NCBI RefSeq assembly: GCF_014842995.1
Contig: NZ_JACYXL010000006.1
Location: 184,382 to 248,381 of the forward strand
Length of the DNA stretch: 64,000 bases
Source: Rhodanobacter sp. 7MK24
GTDB taxonomy: Bacteria; Pseudomonadota; Gammaproteobacteria; Xanthomonadales; Rhodanobacteraceae
Direction: 5' to 3'
Within the stretch, counting starts at the first letter, position 1. The number at the start of each line of letters is the position of its first letter. The notes under the pieces were generated by a model. That model searched no databases, had not been told where the DNA came from, and saw nothing but the letters and a program-made list of their open reading frames with translations. This document shows, one piece after another, positions 9,180 to 18,076 of this stretch. A program made the position numbers and the translations under genes.

Positions 9180-9731
9180 GTGACGCTGCAAATGTTGAAT
9201 GGTAAGCCTATTGATGTCGCACGCAGAGGTCGCTGGTGTTCTTTGGGGTTCCTTTTTCTCAGCCTGTTCTTCGTCTGGCGTACTTCGCAAAAAATTGATC
9301 AAAATGCCTATGTCTTGAAATATCACTCGATAACGCAGGGCGTGATTACTTATGAGCTTCTTTCCGGGAGAGGAGCGCCGTCCATGGGCTATGCGTACAA
9401 AGTCATGGGCGAGAAATATAGTGGTGTTACAGATCCGGACGTTGTGCCTGGTTGCCGGCAAAAGTCTTGCGTGGGAAATGCGATAGAAGTTTCCTATTCG
9501 ACAGAGCATCCGGGCTGGAGTTTTGCAGGGGAACTGAATCGGCAGCCGAATTTTTACGCCTCTGTCGCCATGAGTTGGGTGTTTGCAGCATTTGGGTTAA
9601 TCGGTTGGGTAGTGTCGCAATTTTATGTTGTGCGTTTAAAGAGATTGGAAGATATACAAAATGTACCTGTGGTAATGAGCAGGCAGCAAAGGCGTGCATT
9701 GGAAAGAAGCGATAAAAAGCTTCATAAGTGA
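9180..9731 (+). CDS. DUF3592-like membrane protein
   Basis: 183 residues with a hydrophobic helix near residues 20-35, a periplasmic-type beta-rich middle and a second helix near 128-147, then a basic tail (RRALERSDKK). The middle has the DUF3592 pattern: YAYKVMGEKYSG followed by a short stretch ending EVSYSTEHPG. Function is unknown for the family. GTG is chosen as start because AAGGACGGGGG lies just upstream; ATG at 9192 is an alternative. The gene is clearly AT-richer than its neighbours and sits right after the glnE remnant, which suggests acquired DNA. Confidence 0.7.
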   Translation: MTLQMLNGKPIDVARRGRWCSLGFLFLSLFFVWRTSQKIDQNAYVLKYHSITQGVITYELLSGRGAPSMGYAYKVMGEKYSGVTDPDVVPGCRQKSCVGNAIEVSYSTEHPGWSFAGELNRQPNFYASVAMSWVFAAFGLIGWVVSQFYVVRLKRLEDIQNVPVVMSRQQRRALERSDKKLHK

Positions 9732-9782
9732 AGCTGCGAGAACGTGTCGGGGCACACTTCCATCGCTGTGGCTTTCTGAGTT

Positions 9783-10748
9783 TCATCGGCCGGACATGCA
9801 CCGCTGCAACTCCGCAGCTATCGCCGCAGTTTCGCGCAGCGGCGACTGGCGCATCGGCGCGACAACATCGAGATCATGCAGCAAGCCGCGTCCGCGCAGG
9901 GCGTGGTGGAATCGCGCCAGCTTGTCCGGCAACGCGGCGACGACGTGGGTGTGCACGGCGCAGCCCACGGCGCAGGACTCGCTGAGCATGTTGACGGAAT
10001 CGGGCGTGACCACCAGCCGGTCGGCCCAGCCCAGCACGCCTGGATAGGGGTTGCGACCATCGTCTGGGCCGGCCCACACCAGTCCAGGCACGTCGGCCAG
10101 CGCCTGGCGGAAGACAGCCAGTGCCTCCGGCGGCGTGCGCCGGGAAGCGAGCGCCAGCAGGCTGCCGCCTTCACGCCGGTGGCGGGCGAGCAGTTGCGCG
10201 GCGAGTTCACACGCGTAGTCCGTACCAAACGCGAACTGCTTGCGCGTGCCGCCCAGCAGCACGCCCACACGCGGCTGCGGCATTTCCTCGAAGGCGGGGC
10301 AGGCGTCGCGGCCATCGGCCAGCCACGCATCGTTCACGGGATTCAGTGAGCCGAGCGGCACCAGCACGTTGGGGCCATTCAATTGATCGTGGGACGGTGC
10401 GATCACCGTGTCCCAGTGGACGGGGTCGATGCGCGGATCGAGGATCTGCACGGTATGGCATTGCCCGTGCGCGAGTCGCCGCAGCATGCGGGTGAACAGC
10501 GCCGTGGCACGCCCGCAGCCGATGGCCAGTCGCGGCCATGGTGGCGCGAACTGCGCGCGCTGCCCGGCCGGCAAGGCCAGCGTGCCCCCCAGCGTGAAGC
10601 GCGGCGACAGCCACGACCACGGTGCGCGCGGTTCCAGCACCAGGTGCCGCACCGGCATGCCCATCAACTCGGCCAGCGCCAACGCCTGCCGCTGGTTGCC
10701 GGCAGCGGCGTCGGTGATTGCCCAGCACTCGTTTCTCAACAACGACAT
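9783..10748 (-). CDS. ELM1/GtrOC1-like nucleoside-diphosphate-sugar epimerase family protein
   Basis: 321 residues of the family named after mitochondrial fission protein ELM1 and common in Proteobacteria beside lipopolysaccharide genes. Visible family blocks are ITDAAAGNQRQA at the N-terminus, GCGRATA, VLLGGTRKQFAFG and VTPDSVNMLSES. The fold resembles GT-B glycosyltransferases, and a role in cell-surface glycan synthesis is inferred from the company it keeps elsewhere; the reaction is not established. It is divergent from the YceI gene. Confidence 0.85.
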   Translation of the reverse strand: MSLLRNECWAITDAAAGNQRQALALAELMGMPVRHLVLEPRAPWSWLSPRFTLGGTLALPAGQRAQFAPPWPRLAIGCGRATALFTRMLRRLAHGQCHTVQILDPRIDPVHWDTVIAPSHDQLNGPNVLVPLGSLNPVNDAWLADGRDACPAFEEMPQPRVGVLLGGTRKQFAFGTDYACELAAQLLARHRREGGSLLALASRRTPPEALAVFRQALADVPGLVWAGPDDGRNPYPGVLGWADRLVVTPDSVNMLSESCAVGCAVHTHVVAALPDKLARFHHALRGRGLLHDLDVVAPMRQSPLRETAAIAAELQRCMSGR

Positions 10749-10900
10749 GCGGCGATTGTTTCCCGTGCGTACACGCTGCGTTGCGCCTGTCTGCGTTTAT
10801 CGGCAGGCAGCTTGCCCATAAACTGGTGCAGCATAACGGCGAACGGCTGGCTTCCGGCCGACGCCTTCTTTCCCTACTGCTACTGCCGCGGAGAACTCAC

Positions 10901-11482
10901 ATGCGCATGTTTCGTTATCTCTTGATCGCGGGCCTGCTTGGCGCCGCGGTTGCTGCCCAGGCCAGCCCGGTCAGCTACAAGATGGATCCTGGCCACACCA
11001 TGGTGCTGTTCAGCTGGAATCACTTCGGTTACTCCAACCCCACCGCCAACCTCGGCTTGGGCGAGGGCACGCTGGTGTTCGACCAGCAGGATCCGTCGAA
11101 GTCCTCGGTGGACGTGACCTTGCCGCTGAGCGGCCTCGACACCCATGTGCCGGCGCTGGACAAGCATCTGAAGGAGGCCGATTTCTTCGATGCTGCCAAG
11201 TACCCGGTGGTGACCTTCAAGAGCACCGGCGTGGTGCCGGTGGATGGCACTCACTTCAAGGTGACCGGCAACCTGACCGTGCATGGCGTCACCAAGCCGG
11301 TAACGCTGGATGCGACGCTGAACAAGATTGGTCCGCATCCGATGATGAAGGTGCAGGCCATCGGTTTCGACGCCACCGCCACGCTGAAACGCTCGGATTT
11401 CGGCATGGGTGCCTATGTGCCTATGGTGAGCGACGAGATCCAGGTGCATATCACCACCGAGGCCGAAGTGCCGAAGCAGTAA
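10901..11482 (+). CDS. YceI-family periplasmic lipocalin-like protein
   Basis: 193 residues: signal peptide cut near AAQA/SPV, then one YceI domain with the typical DPGHTMVLFSWNHFGYS opening, HLKEADFFDAAKYP and FKVTGNLTVHGVTKPV. Family members have an elongated lipocalin-like barrel that binds isoprenoid-type lipids and often respond to alkaline or osmotic stress. GGAG precedes the first ATG. A clear intrinsic terminator follows, so it is probably monocistronic. Confidence 0.92.
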   Translation: MRMFRYLLIAGLLGAAVAAQASPVSYKMDPGHTMVLFSWNHFGYSNPTANLGLGEGTLVFDQQDPSKSSVDVTLPLSGLDTHVPALDKHLKEADFFDAAKYPVVTFKSTGVVPVDGTHFKVTGNLTVHGVTKPVTLDATLNKIGPHPMMKVQAIGFDATATLKRSDFGMGAYVPMVSDEIQVHITTEAEVPKQ

Positions 11483-11502
11483 TTCCTCCAGCGGAAAGAC
11501 AG

Positions 11503-11531
11503 GCCCGCGTCGGTGACGGCGCGGGCTTTTT
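11503..11531 (+). terminator. Intrinsic terminator of the YceI gene
   Basis: GCCCGCG, a ten-base loop, CGCGGGC and then TTTTT, twenty bases after the YceI stop codon. Confidence 0.85.
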
Positions 11532-11663
11532 GCTACCGCCATTCAGACGGGCCCGTCTGGCCACCATCGGCGCGATCCCGGAAATGCTTCCGGCAAATTT
11601 TGCTGCCAGTGCAAGGTGGCCTGTTACCATGCGCGGCATCACAATCCTGCCCGGAACCTCCCC

Positions 11664-11870
11664 ATGCCAGCCTCCGCCGCGGCCGTCGCCCCGATTCCGT
11701 CGAATGCCGAAAATCGTTACGAAGTGACGCGCAACGACCTCCCGTTGTCCTGCCCGATGCCGGGCATGGCGCTGTGGAATTCGCATCCCAAGGTGTATTT
11801 GCCTGTCGTCGACGACGGTGGCGAGTCGGTTTGTCCTTACTGTGGCGCGCGTTACGTCCTGCGCGATTGA
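11664..11870 (+). CDS. zf-CHCC zinc-finger protein
   Basis: A 68-residue protein with Cys30, His41, Cys57 and Cys60 (CPYC), the spacing of the zf-CHCC domain shared with mitochondrial complex I subunit NDUFS6. Bacterial stand-alone versions are small zinc-binding proteins without an assigned reaction. The start MPASAAA follows CCTCCCC with only a weak ribosome binding site. It precedes a glycosyltransferase gene by about 50 bases and could be co-transcribed. Confidence 0.85.
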   Translation: MPASAAAVAPIPSNAENRYEVTRNDLPLSCPMPGMALWNSHPKVYLPVVDDGGESVCPYCGARYVLRD

Positions 11871-11922
11871 GTAAGGCCGTTGTTCAGGCTTGCGGCGGCA
11901 TTTTTCTTGCTTGGATAGCAAG

Positions 11923-13092
11923 ATGAAGCTCATGCACCAGGATGCAGGCCCGCAGGCAGGAACCATGTCCGGCAGCGTCGGCACTACACCGCGACTGACC
12001 GTCGTCCAGCTGATCCCGACGCTGCAGTCGGGTGGCGCGGAGCGTTCCGCGCTGGAAGTCGCCCGCGCGCTGGTGCAGGCGGGGCACCGTTCGGTCGTGG
12101 TTTCGGCCGGCGGCCGGCTGGTGGAGCAGTTGGTAGCCGAAGGCAGCGAGCACATCACGCTGGACATCGGCCGCAAGTCGCTGGCCACCCTTTGGCGGAT
12201 TGGTGCATTGCGCAAGCATCTGCAGGAACTCCAGCCCGACATCGTGCACGCGCGTTCGCGCCTGCCGGCGTGGCTGGGGTGGTGGGCGCTGAAGGGACTC
12301 AAGCAGCGGCCGCACTTCGTCACCACCGTGCACGGGCTCAACTCGCCGGGACGCTACAGCGCGATTCTGCTGCGCGGCGAACGCGTGATCGTGGTTTCGC
12401 AGACCCTGCGTGACTACGTACTTGGCCATTACGGTTGGCTGGAGCCAGGTCGCGTGCGAGTGATTCCGCGCGGCATCGACCCGGACGCCTTCCCGTATGG
12501 CCACCGCCCGGATGAATCGTGGAAGCGCGCGTTCTTCTCCGAACACCCCGGACTGGCTGGTGCGCCGCTGCTCACCCTGCCGGGGCGCGGCACGCGGCTC
12601 AAGGGGCATCACGACGCCATCGAACTGCTGGCCGACCTCAAGCGCCGCGGCATCGACGCGCGCCTGCTGCTGCTGGGTGTGATCGAGGCAGGCCGCGAGG
12701 CCTATGTGGAGGAATTGCGCGCGCTGATCCGCTCACGCGGCCTGGAATCGCAGGTGGTGTTGACGCCGCCGCGCAACGACGTGCGCGACATCTACGCGAT
12801 CTCCAGCCTGATCCTGCAGTTGTCGAACAAGCCCGAATCGTTCGGACGCACCGTGATCGAGGCGCTGTCGCTGTGCCGCCCGGTATTGGGTTATGCGCAC
12901 GGCGGCGTAGGTGAACTGCTGGCCGAGCTGTACCCAGCCGGCCGCGTGCCGCCCGGTGATCGCGAACGGCTGGTGGAGCGCGCCGCCGAATTGCTGCGCG
13001 TGGCACCGCCAATCCCGATGCTGCAGTCTTATCGCCTGGCCGACATGCAGCAGGCCACGCTGGCGTTGTACGAAGAAGTGGTCGCCGGCTGA
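11923..13092 (+). CDS. Glycosyltransferase family 4
   Basis: 389 residues with a GT-B fold. The N-terminal donor-independent motif QSGGAERS is followed by the C-terminal EX7E-type motif PESFGRTVIEAL, the usual retaining GT4 active-site region. It heads a rightward run with an O-antigen ligase and a GT2 enzyme, so it most likely adds a sugar to lipopolysaccharide core or O-chain. Two starts are possible: MKLMHQDAG used here, or MSGSVGTTP at 11965, which has AGGA close upstream and fits homologous N-termini better. Confidence 0.88.
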   Translation: MKLMHQDAGPQAGTMSGSVGTTPRLTVVQLIPTLQSGGAERSALEVARALVQAGHRSVVVSAGGRLVEQLVAEGSEHITLDIGRKSLATLWRIGALRKHLQELQPDIVHARSRLPAWLGWWALKGLKQRPHFVTTVHGLNSPGRYSAILLRGERVIVVSQTLRDYVLGHYGWLEPGRVRVIPRGIDPDAFPYGHRPDESWKRAFFSEHPGLAGAPLLTLPGRGTRLKGHHDAIELLADLKRRGIDARLLLLGVIEAGREAYVEELRALIRSRGLESQVVLTPPRNDVRDIYAISSLILQLSNKPESFGRTVIEALSLCRPVLGYAHGGVGELLAELYPAGRVPPGDRERLVERAAELLRVAPPIPMLQSYRLADMQQATLALYEEVVAG

Positions 13093-13141
13093 CTCGCGCG
13101 TCTCACTTACAATGCGGGTTCGTCGTCGCCACGGCACCCGC

Positions 13142-14467
13142 ATGAGTCTCTCGCCCGACTCCCTGAAATCCGCACTGCGTTCGCCGCTGCTGCCATTCTG
13201 GCTGGTAGTTGCCTTGTTGCCGTTCGGTCGCAGCAGCGAATTCGGCACCTTTCTCTGCGCGGTGGGCACGGCCGTGATGCTGGTGCGTGCACCGCAGGCC
13301 TTGCGCGGGCAGGCCGGTGCTCGGCTGCTGCTGTGGTTGCTGGCGGCCTACATCGGTGCGGGGCTGGTCTCGTCTTTCGGTTCGCTGGCGCCTGGCAAGA
13401 GCTGGGGCACGGTGGCCGCCTTGCTGCGCTACCTGCCACTGGGTCTGTTCGCCTGTGGCGTGATCCGCGACGAACGCCGCCTGTACACCTTGTACGTGGC
13501 AGTGGCTTGCGTGCTGGCATGGTGGACACTCGATGCCTGGATGCAGGCGCTCACGGGGTGGAGCCTGGGCGGCCACGCCGAAGCCGAACGCATCTCAGGC
13601 ATCTTCGGCGCACGCAACCTCAAGCTCGGCCCGACCCTGGCAGTGCTGTCGCCGTTCGCGCTATGGGCGGCACGGCGGCGCTGGGGTTTCGCGGGGTTGG
13701 CGATTGCCTTTCTCGTGATGCTGGGACCGATCCTGCTGGCCGGTTCGCGCGCGGCATGGCTGTGCTACGGATTGGTGGCGCTGGCCTTTGCCTGGCGCGA
13801 GGCGCGTTCGTGGCGGCGCTTCATGCTGTATTGCGCGTTGGGCGTAGTGGCGCTGGCAGCGGTCGGCGGTGTCGCGTGGCGCACCTCGGCACGCTTCGAT
13901 GCGCGCATGGAGCGCACGCTGGACGCCTTGCACGGCACGCGGCTTGGATTGGACCAGGCGCTCACCGGCCGGCTGGAAATCTGGCGCGACAGCCTCAGGA
14001 TGATCGCCGCGCATCCGGTCAACGGAGTGGGCGTGCGGGCCTTCCGTTATGCCTATCCGGAGTTCGCGCCGGCGGACGACCACTTCGTGGTGGCGGAGTC
14101 TTGCGGCGAAGGCGAAGGCGCCTGCCATGCACACCAGATCGTGCTGGAGATCCTCACCGAAACCGGCGGCATCGGCCTCGCGCTATGGCTGGCTGGCGTG
14201 GTCCTGGCGTTGCGCGTTTGGCGACGCGTGGGTGCGGCGGCGCGTGAACGCGCGTTCCCGGTCACCTTGGCGCTGGCCGTGATGCTGTTTCCGTTGAACA
14301 CCCATCTGGCCTTCTACTCGGCATGGTGGGGCCTGCTGTTCGCCTGGCTGCTGGGGCTGTGGTGTTCAGCATTGTTTGCCGGCATCCCTGCCGGCAAAGC
14401 CAAGACCGGCATCCCTGCCGGACTCCTCAAAGAAGCGCTTCCTTCGGAGCATCACGATGCAGCGTGA
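13142..14467 (+). CDS. O-antigen ligase family protein (WaaL/Wzy_C)
   Basis: 441 residues, mostly membrane helices (about ten to twelve), with the periplasmic loop signature of the family: GVGVRAFRYAYPEF, then AHQIVLEILTETGGIG carrying the conserved His and Glu-Gly. Family members join O-chains to lipid A-core or polymerise related glycans. The start MSLSPDSL is preferred; an in-frame ATG at 13112 would add ten basic residues. The C-terminus contains a 27-base tandem repeat (GIPAGKAKT/GIPAG), and the stop overlaps the next gene by eleven bases. Confidence 0.88.
   Translation: MSLSPDSLKSALRSPLLPFWLVVALLPFGRSSEFGTFLCAVGTAVMLVRAPQALRGQAGARLLLWLLAAYIGAGLVSSFGSLAPGKSWGTVAALLRYLPLGLFACGVIRDERRLYTLYVAVACVLAWWTLDAWMQALTGWSLGGHAEAERISGIFGARNLKLGPTLAVLSPFALWAARRRWGFAGLAIAFLVMLGPILLAGSRAAWLCYGLVALAFAWREARSWRRFMLYCALGVVALAAVGGVAWRTSARFDARMERTLDALHGTRLGLDQALTGRLEIWRDSLRMIAAHPVNGVGVRAFRYAYPEFAPADDHFVVAESCGEGEGACHAHQIVLEILTETGGIGLALWLAGVVLALRVWRRVGAAARERAFPVTLALAVMLFPLNTHLAFYSAWWGLLFAWLLGLWCSALFAGIPAGKAKTGIPAGLLKEALPSEHHDAA
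14379..14421 (+). repeat. Two copies of a 16-base direct repeat inside the ligase gene
   Basis: CCGGCATCCCTGCCGG occurs at 14379-14394 and 14406-14421, period 27 bases. In frame it encodes GIPAG twice at the very C-terminus of the O-antigen ligase, just before the next start codon. Each unit is itself a near-palindrome (CCGGCA / TGCCGG). Confidence 0.85.
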
Positions 14468-15224
14468 GCCGCTGTCGGTGGTGGTGATCACCTTGAACAA
14501 TGCGACCACGCTGGATGCATGCCTGTCCGGCGTGGATTGGGCCGACGAGATCGTGGTGCTGGACTCGGGTTCCACCGACGACACGGTGGCGATCGCGCAA
14601 CGCCACGGCGCGCGCGTGGCTACGCATCCGTTCGACGAATTCGGCCCGCAGAAGCAGCGCGCCATCGGCATGGCCAGCCACGACTGGATCCTCAACCTCG
14701 ATGCGGACGAAGTGCTGTCGCCTGCCAGCCGTGCGGTGATCGAGCGTGCGCTGACGCAGCCGAGATACGCGGGCTTCCGCCTGCCGCGCCGCGAACGCAT
14801 GTTCTGGACAGTGCAGCACCCGTGGAGCTGGCGCAACGCGCATCTGCGCCTGTACGACCGCCGCCGTGGCCGCATGAACGACGTGGAAGTGCATTCGGCG
14901 ATGGAAGTGGAGGGGCCGGTGAAGACGCTGTGGCGCGCCGACTTCATCAACGACAGCGATCCCGACATTGCTGCCCGCATCGATCGCATCAACCGCTACA
15001 GCAGTGCGCTGGTGGCGCACAAGCTGCGCCGCCGCCAGCGTTTCACCGGGCTGCGCATGGTGGTCTATCCACCGGTGTTCTTCCTGCGCCAGTACCTGTT
15101 CAAGCGCTACTTCCTCAGCGGCTGGGCGGGCTTCATCGCCAGCGTGGTAGGCGCGAACTACGTGTTCCTGAAATACGCCAAGTTGCACGAGGCGCGCCGG
15201 CGGATGCTTCGCGACCAGGGATGA
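14457..15224 (+). CDS. Glycosyltransferase family 2 (WaaE/KdtX-like)
   Basis: 255 residues with a GT-A fold: VVVITLNN at the start, LDSGSTDDT for nucleotide binding and Asp82-Ala-Asp84 (NLDADEVLS) for the metal. The C-terminal segment RQYLFKRYFLSGWAGF is a membrane-surface patch seen in the WaaE-like LPS core beta-1,4-glucosyltransferase subfamily. CGGAG lies eight bases before the ATG, inside the end of the ligase gene, so the two are translationally linked. The acceptor is inferred to be the LPS core. Confidence 0.88.
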   Translation: MQREPLSVVVITLNNATTLDACLSGVDWADEIVVLDSGSTDDTVAIAQRHGARVATHPFDEFGPQKQRAIGMASHDWILNLDADEVLSPASRAVIERALTQPRYAGFRLPRRERMFWTVQHPWSWRNAHLRLYDRRRGRMNDVEVHSAMEVEGPVKTLWRADFINDSDPDIAARIDRINRYSSALVAHKLRRRQRFTGLRMVVYPPVFFLRQYLFKRYFLSGWAGFIASVVGANYVFLKYAKLHEARRRMLRDQG

Positions 15225-15248
15225 TCGCCAGGAACAATGACGGCAAGT

Positions 15249-16331
15249 TCAGCCGGGTCCCGCAACCAGCTGGCGCACGAACTCCGCAGCGATCACCGGC
15301 GTGCTGAAACGCTGCAGTACGAATTCGCGCGATGCGGCGGCCATGGTGCGGCGTTTCACGTCGTTGCACAGCTCGAGGATGCCGTCGCGCCAGGCCGCGG
15401 TATCGCCGGGTGGCAGCAGCAGGCCGGTGACGCCGGGTTGCAGGGTCTCCGGGATCCCGCTGGCGTCGCTGCACAGCACCGGCACGTCGCAGGCCTGCGC
15501 TTCCACCGAGGTGCGGCCGAAGGCTTCTGGCGCGATCGAGGGAAAAGCCAGCAGCGACAGCGCGTTGTAGTACGGCGCCACGTCGGCAACCCAGCCGAGC
15601 TGGTGGTGGCGCTCCGGGAACGGCGAAGCCGCGATGCTGTCGCGCAACCGCTGGGTATCGATGCCGTCGCCCAGCCACAGGCAGTGCAGGCGAGGCTCAT
15701 GCACCATCGCCGCGTTGGCGGCGTCGAGCAGGGTGAAGATGCCCTTGCCCGCGTGCAGGCGGCCAAAGCAACCCAGTACGACGGCGCTCTCGTCCAGTCC
15801 CAGTTTCTTCAGCAGTTCGGCGCGCTGCGCCGCATCCGGCCGGCACTGCTCCATGTCCACCGGGTTGTACAGAACTTGCACGCGCCCGGCTGGCATGCCG
15901 TGCTCGACGTAGTCGCGCCGTGCGTATTGCGACACCGCGAAGAACCGTTGCGCGCAGCGGGCCACCAATCGGGCCGAGACCCGGTTCATTGGCTTCAGGC
16001 GATGGCGGAACAGCGCCACGGGAATGCCGAGCAGACGGCCGGTCAGGATCAGCGGCCAGTATTCCTTGCCGAAGTCGCCGACCAGCCAGTCTGGCTTCAA
16101 CTGGCGCGCCGCGGCGATGGTGGCACGGTAGCCGCGCAGGTCGAAGATGTTGCGGAAGCGACCCGGGTGCAGATGCACCGGCGTGCCTGACAGCGCCTGT
16201 GCCATCGGCGCGCCTGGATGCACCACCGCCTCGACGGTGTGGCCGGCCTTGGCCAACGCCTGGGTCAGGGTGACGAAGTGGGCCTCGGCACCGCCGTTCT
16301 CGCGGCTGGTGCCGGCAAACAGGAACTTCAT
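15249..16331 (-). CDS. Glycosyltransferase family 4 (LPS core type)
   Basis: 360 residues of a GT-B glycosyltransferase. GGAEAHFVTL near the N-terminus and PEAFGRTSVEAQ with DASGIPE near the C-terminus are the acceptor-side and EX7E regions. Its start codon overlaps the stop of the polysaccharide deacetylase gene by four bases (ATGA arrangement), so the two are one operon read leftward. A role in core or surface polysaccharide assembly is inferred from context. Confidence 0.9.
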   Translation of the reverse strand: MKFLFAGTSRENGGAEAHFVTLTQALAKAGHTVEAVVHPGAPMAQALSGTPVHLHPGRFRNIFDLRGYRATIAAARQLKPDWLVGDFGKEYWPLILTGRLLGIPVALFRHRLKPMNRVSARLVARCAQRFFAVSQYARRDYVEHGMPAGRVQVLYNPVDMEQCRPDAAQRAELLKKLGLDESAVVLGCFGRLHAGKGIFTLLDAANAAMVHEPRLHCLWLGDGIDTQRLRDSIAASPFPERHHQLGWVADVAPYYNALSLLAFPSIAPEAFGRTSVEAQACDVPVLCSDASGIPETLQPGVTGLLLPPGDTAAWRDGILELCNDVKRRTMAAASREFVLQRFSTPVIAAEFVRQLVAGPG

Positions 16332-17056
16332 CCGTGACGGTCCTCGTAGCCGGTGAACGTCCGCCATGCGAACTGCGGCAGGATATGGCTGCGCGCCACC
16401 GCCACGCGTGGCAATCGCCACAGGTCGTTGCCTGGCTGCGCGCGACCACGGTGGATCGTGGTCGCGGCTGCATAGCCGGCTGCACGCGTGGCGTCGACCA
16501 CGCGGTCGTCGTGATCGCCGTAGGGGTAGCAGAATTGCGTCACCGGTGCGCCGATCAGGTCTTCAAGATCGGCCTTGTTGCCGGCGATCTCATCATGCAG
16601 TTGTGTATCGTTGCACTGGCTGAGGCGCGGATGCGTACGCGTGTGGGCACCTACTTCCATGCCGCCGGCGTGCCAGGCGCGCAATTGTGCTGCGTCCATC
16701 ATCGGCTTGCGCACGCCGAGCTTGGCGTCGTCCCAGTCGTTGTAGCGGCCGAGCGCGCCGCTTACGGCGTAGCAGGTTGCGCTGAAGCCATGGCGTTGCA
16801 GTACTGGCAGCGCGTTTTCCAGATTGTCGGCATAACCGTCGTCCAGCGTGATCACCGCGACGCGGCCCTGCCGCTCGCCGCGCAGGTACGGCATCGCCGC
16901 GCCCATCGAGAGCCCCGCGTAGCCGAATCGCTCCAGCAATGCCATCTGGCGCGCGAACGAGCGCGGGTGCACGTACAGGCTGCGCCAGCGCCGCAACTCG
17001 CGCGGTGGTGCGGCGATGTTGTGGTACATCAGGATGGGGATGGGCATGGCAGTCAT
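16328..17056 (-). CDS. Polysaccharide deacetylase (NodB domain)
   Basis: 242 residues with the carbohydrate esterase 4 motifs: Asp72-Asp73 in ITLDDGYADN, the zinc histidines His138 and His142 in GAHTRTHP, and CYPYG further on. It removes N- or O-acetyl groups from glycans; no signal peptide is visible, so it may act in the cytoplasm on a lipid-linked intermediate. It lies between the LpxL-like acyltransferase (28-base gap) and a GT4 (four-base overlap), hence the envelope assignment. MTAMPIP is the start; MPIPILMYHN three codons later is equally possible. Confidence 0.9.
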   Translation of the reverse strand: MTAMPIPILMYHNIAAPPRELRRWRSLYVHPRSFARQMALLERFGYAGLSMGAAMPYLRGERQGRVAVITLDDGYADNLENALPVLQRHGFSATCYAVSGALGRYNDWDDAKLGVRKPMMDAAQLRAWHAGGMEVGAHTRTHPRLSQCNDTQLHDEIAGNKADLEDLIGAPVTQFCYPYGDHDDRVVDATRAAGYAAATTIHRGRAQPGNDLWRLPRVAVARSHILPQFAWRTFTGYEDRHG

Positions 17057-17084
17057 GGTGCGTGCGTCGCCTTTGCGCGAGCTT

Positions 17085-18020
17085 TCAGTACACCGGCGGC
17101 ATGCCGGGCGGGCGGGTCTTGAAGCGCTTGTGCACCCACAGGTATTGCTCGGGAGCCTCGCGCACCATCTGCTCGATGCAGGCGTTGACGCGGGCGGTGT
17201 CGACTTCAGCATCCGTGCCGGGAAAGTCGTCCAGCGGCGCGGCGAGGCGCAGCACGTAGCCGCTGCCGTCGGGCAGCCGCCGATGGAAGAACGGGATCAC
17301 GGCGGCGCCCGACAGGCGAGCAAGATGATGCGTGGCGGTGATGGTGGCCGCAGGCACGCCGAAGAACGGCACGAACGCGTTGTCCTTGCTGCGCATGTCC
17401 TGGTCGGGCGCGTACCACAACGTGCCGCCGTTGCGCAGGTATTTCACGGTGCCGCGGATGTCGTCCTTGTCGAACATCGCGTCGGCATAGCCGAGGCGCG
17501 CGCGCAAAACCACCCATTCGAACACCGCCGAGTCCATCTTGCGGTACATGCCGGAGATGCGGGTGCGCTGCGAGACCAGCCGCGCGCACAATTCGAGATG
17601 CGAGAAGTGCCCGCCCACCAGCAGCACGCCGCGCCCTTGGGCGCGGGCGGCTTCGAGGTGCTCGATGCCTTCTATCGTCACCGGTATGCGTTCGATGGCG
17701 CGATCCGAACCCAGCCATCCCGACGCGAATTCCATCAGCATCAGGCCGAGGTCGCGCAGGTGGGCATCGACCAGCGTGGCCTGCGCCACGGCATCGAGTT
17801 CGGGGAAGCACAGTGCGATGTTGGTCGTCGCCACCGGTCGGCGCGCGTTGGGCACGATCTCGATCAGCTTGCCCAGGGCGCGCCCCAGCGCCATCCGCGC
17901 GCGATAGGGCAGCAACGCCACCAGTTTGATGACGCCAATGCCCAGCCAAGCCGGCCAATGGCGTGGTGCGAGCAGGGAACGGTGGAAGTCGGGGCGTGGG
18001 GTGCCGGGCATCCGCGGCAT
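17085..18020 (-). CDS. LpxL/HtrB-like lysophospholipid acyltransferase
   Basis: 311 residues with the HX4E catalytic motif His138...Glu143 in GGHFSHLEL, followed by YAPDQDMRSKDNAFVPFFG, the substrate-binding stretch of lipid A late acyltransferases. It should add a secondary acyl chain to Kdo2-lipid IVA at the inner membrane. It is the first gene of the leftward operon with the deacetylase and GT4, and divergent from waaA, which makes the Kdo-lipid A substrate. Start choice between MPRMPG and MPG three codons later is open. Confidence 0.9.
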   Translation of the reverse strand: MPRMPGTPRPDFHRSLLAPRHWPAWLGIGVIKLVALLPYRARMALGRALGKLIEIVPNARRPVATTNIALCFPELDAVAQATLVDAHLRDLGLMLMEFASGWLGSDRAIERIPVTIEGIEHLEAARAQGRGVLLVGGHFSHLELCARLVSQRTRISGMYRKMDSAVFEWVVLRARLGYADAMFDKDDIRGTVKYLRNGGTLWYAPDQDMRSKDNAFVPFFGVPAATITATHHLARLSGAAVIPFFHRRLPDGSGYVLRLAAPLDDFPGTDAEVDTARVNACIEQMVREAPEQYLWVHKRFKTRPPGMPPVY

Positions 18021-18076
18021 TGTAATGGACTGCTCCCTGCGCCCCGTATACTCGGCCACCATCTTTGGAGCCGGCC

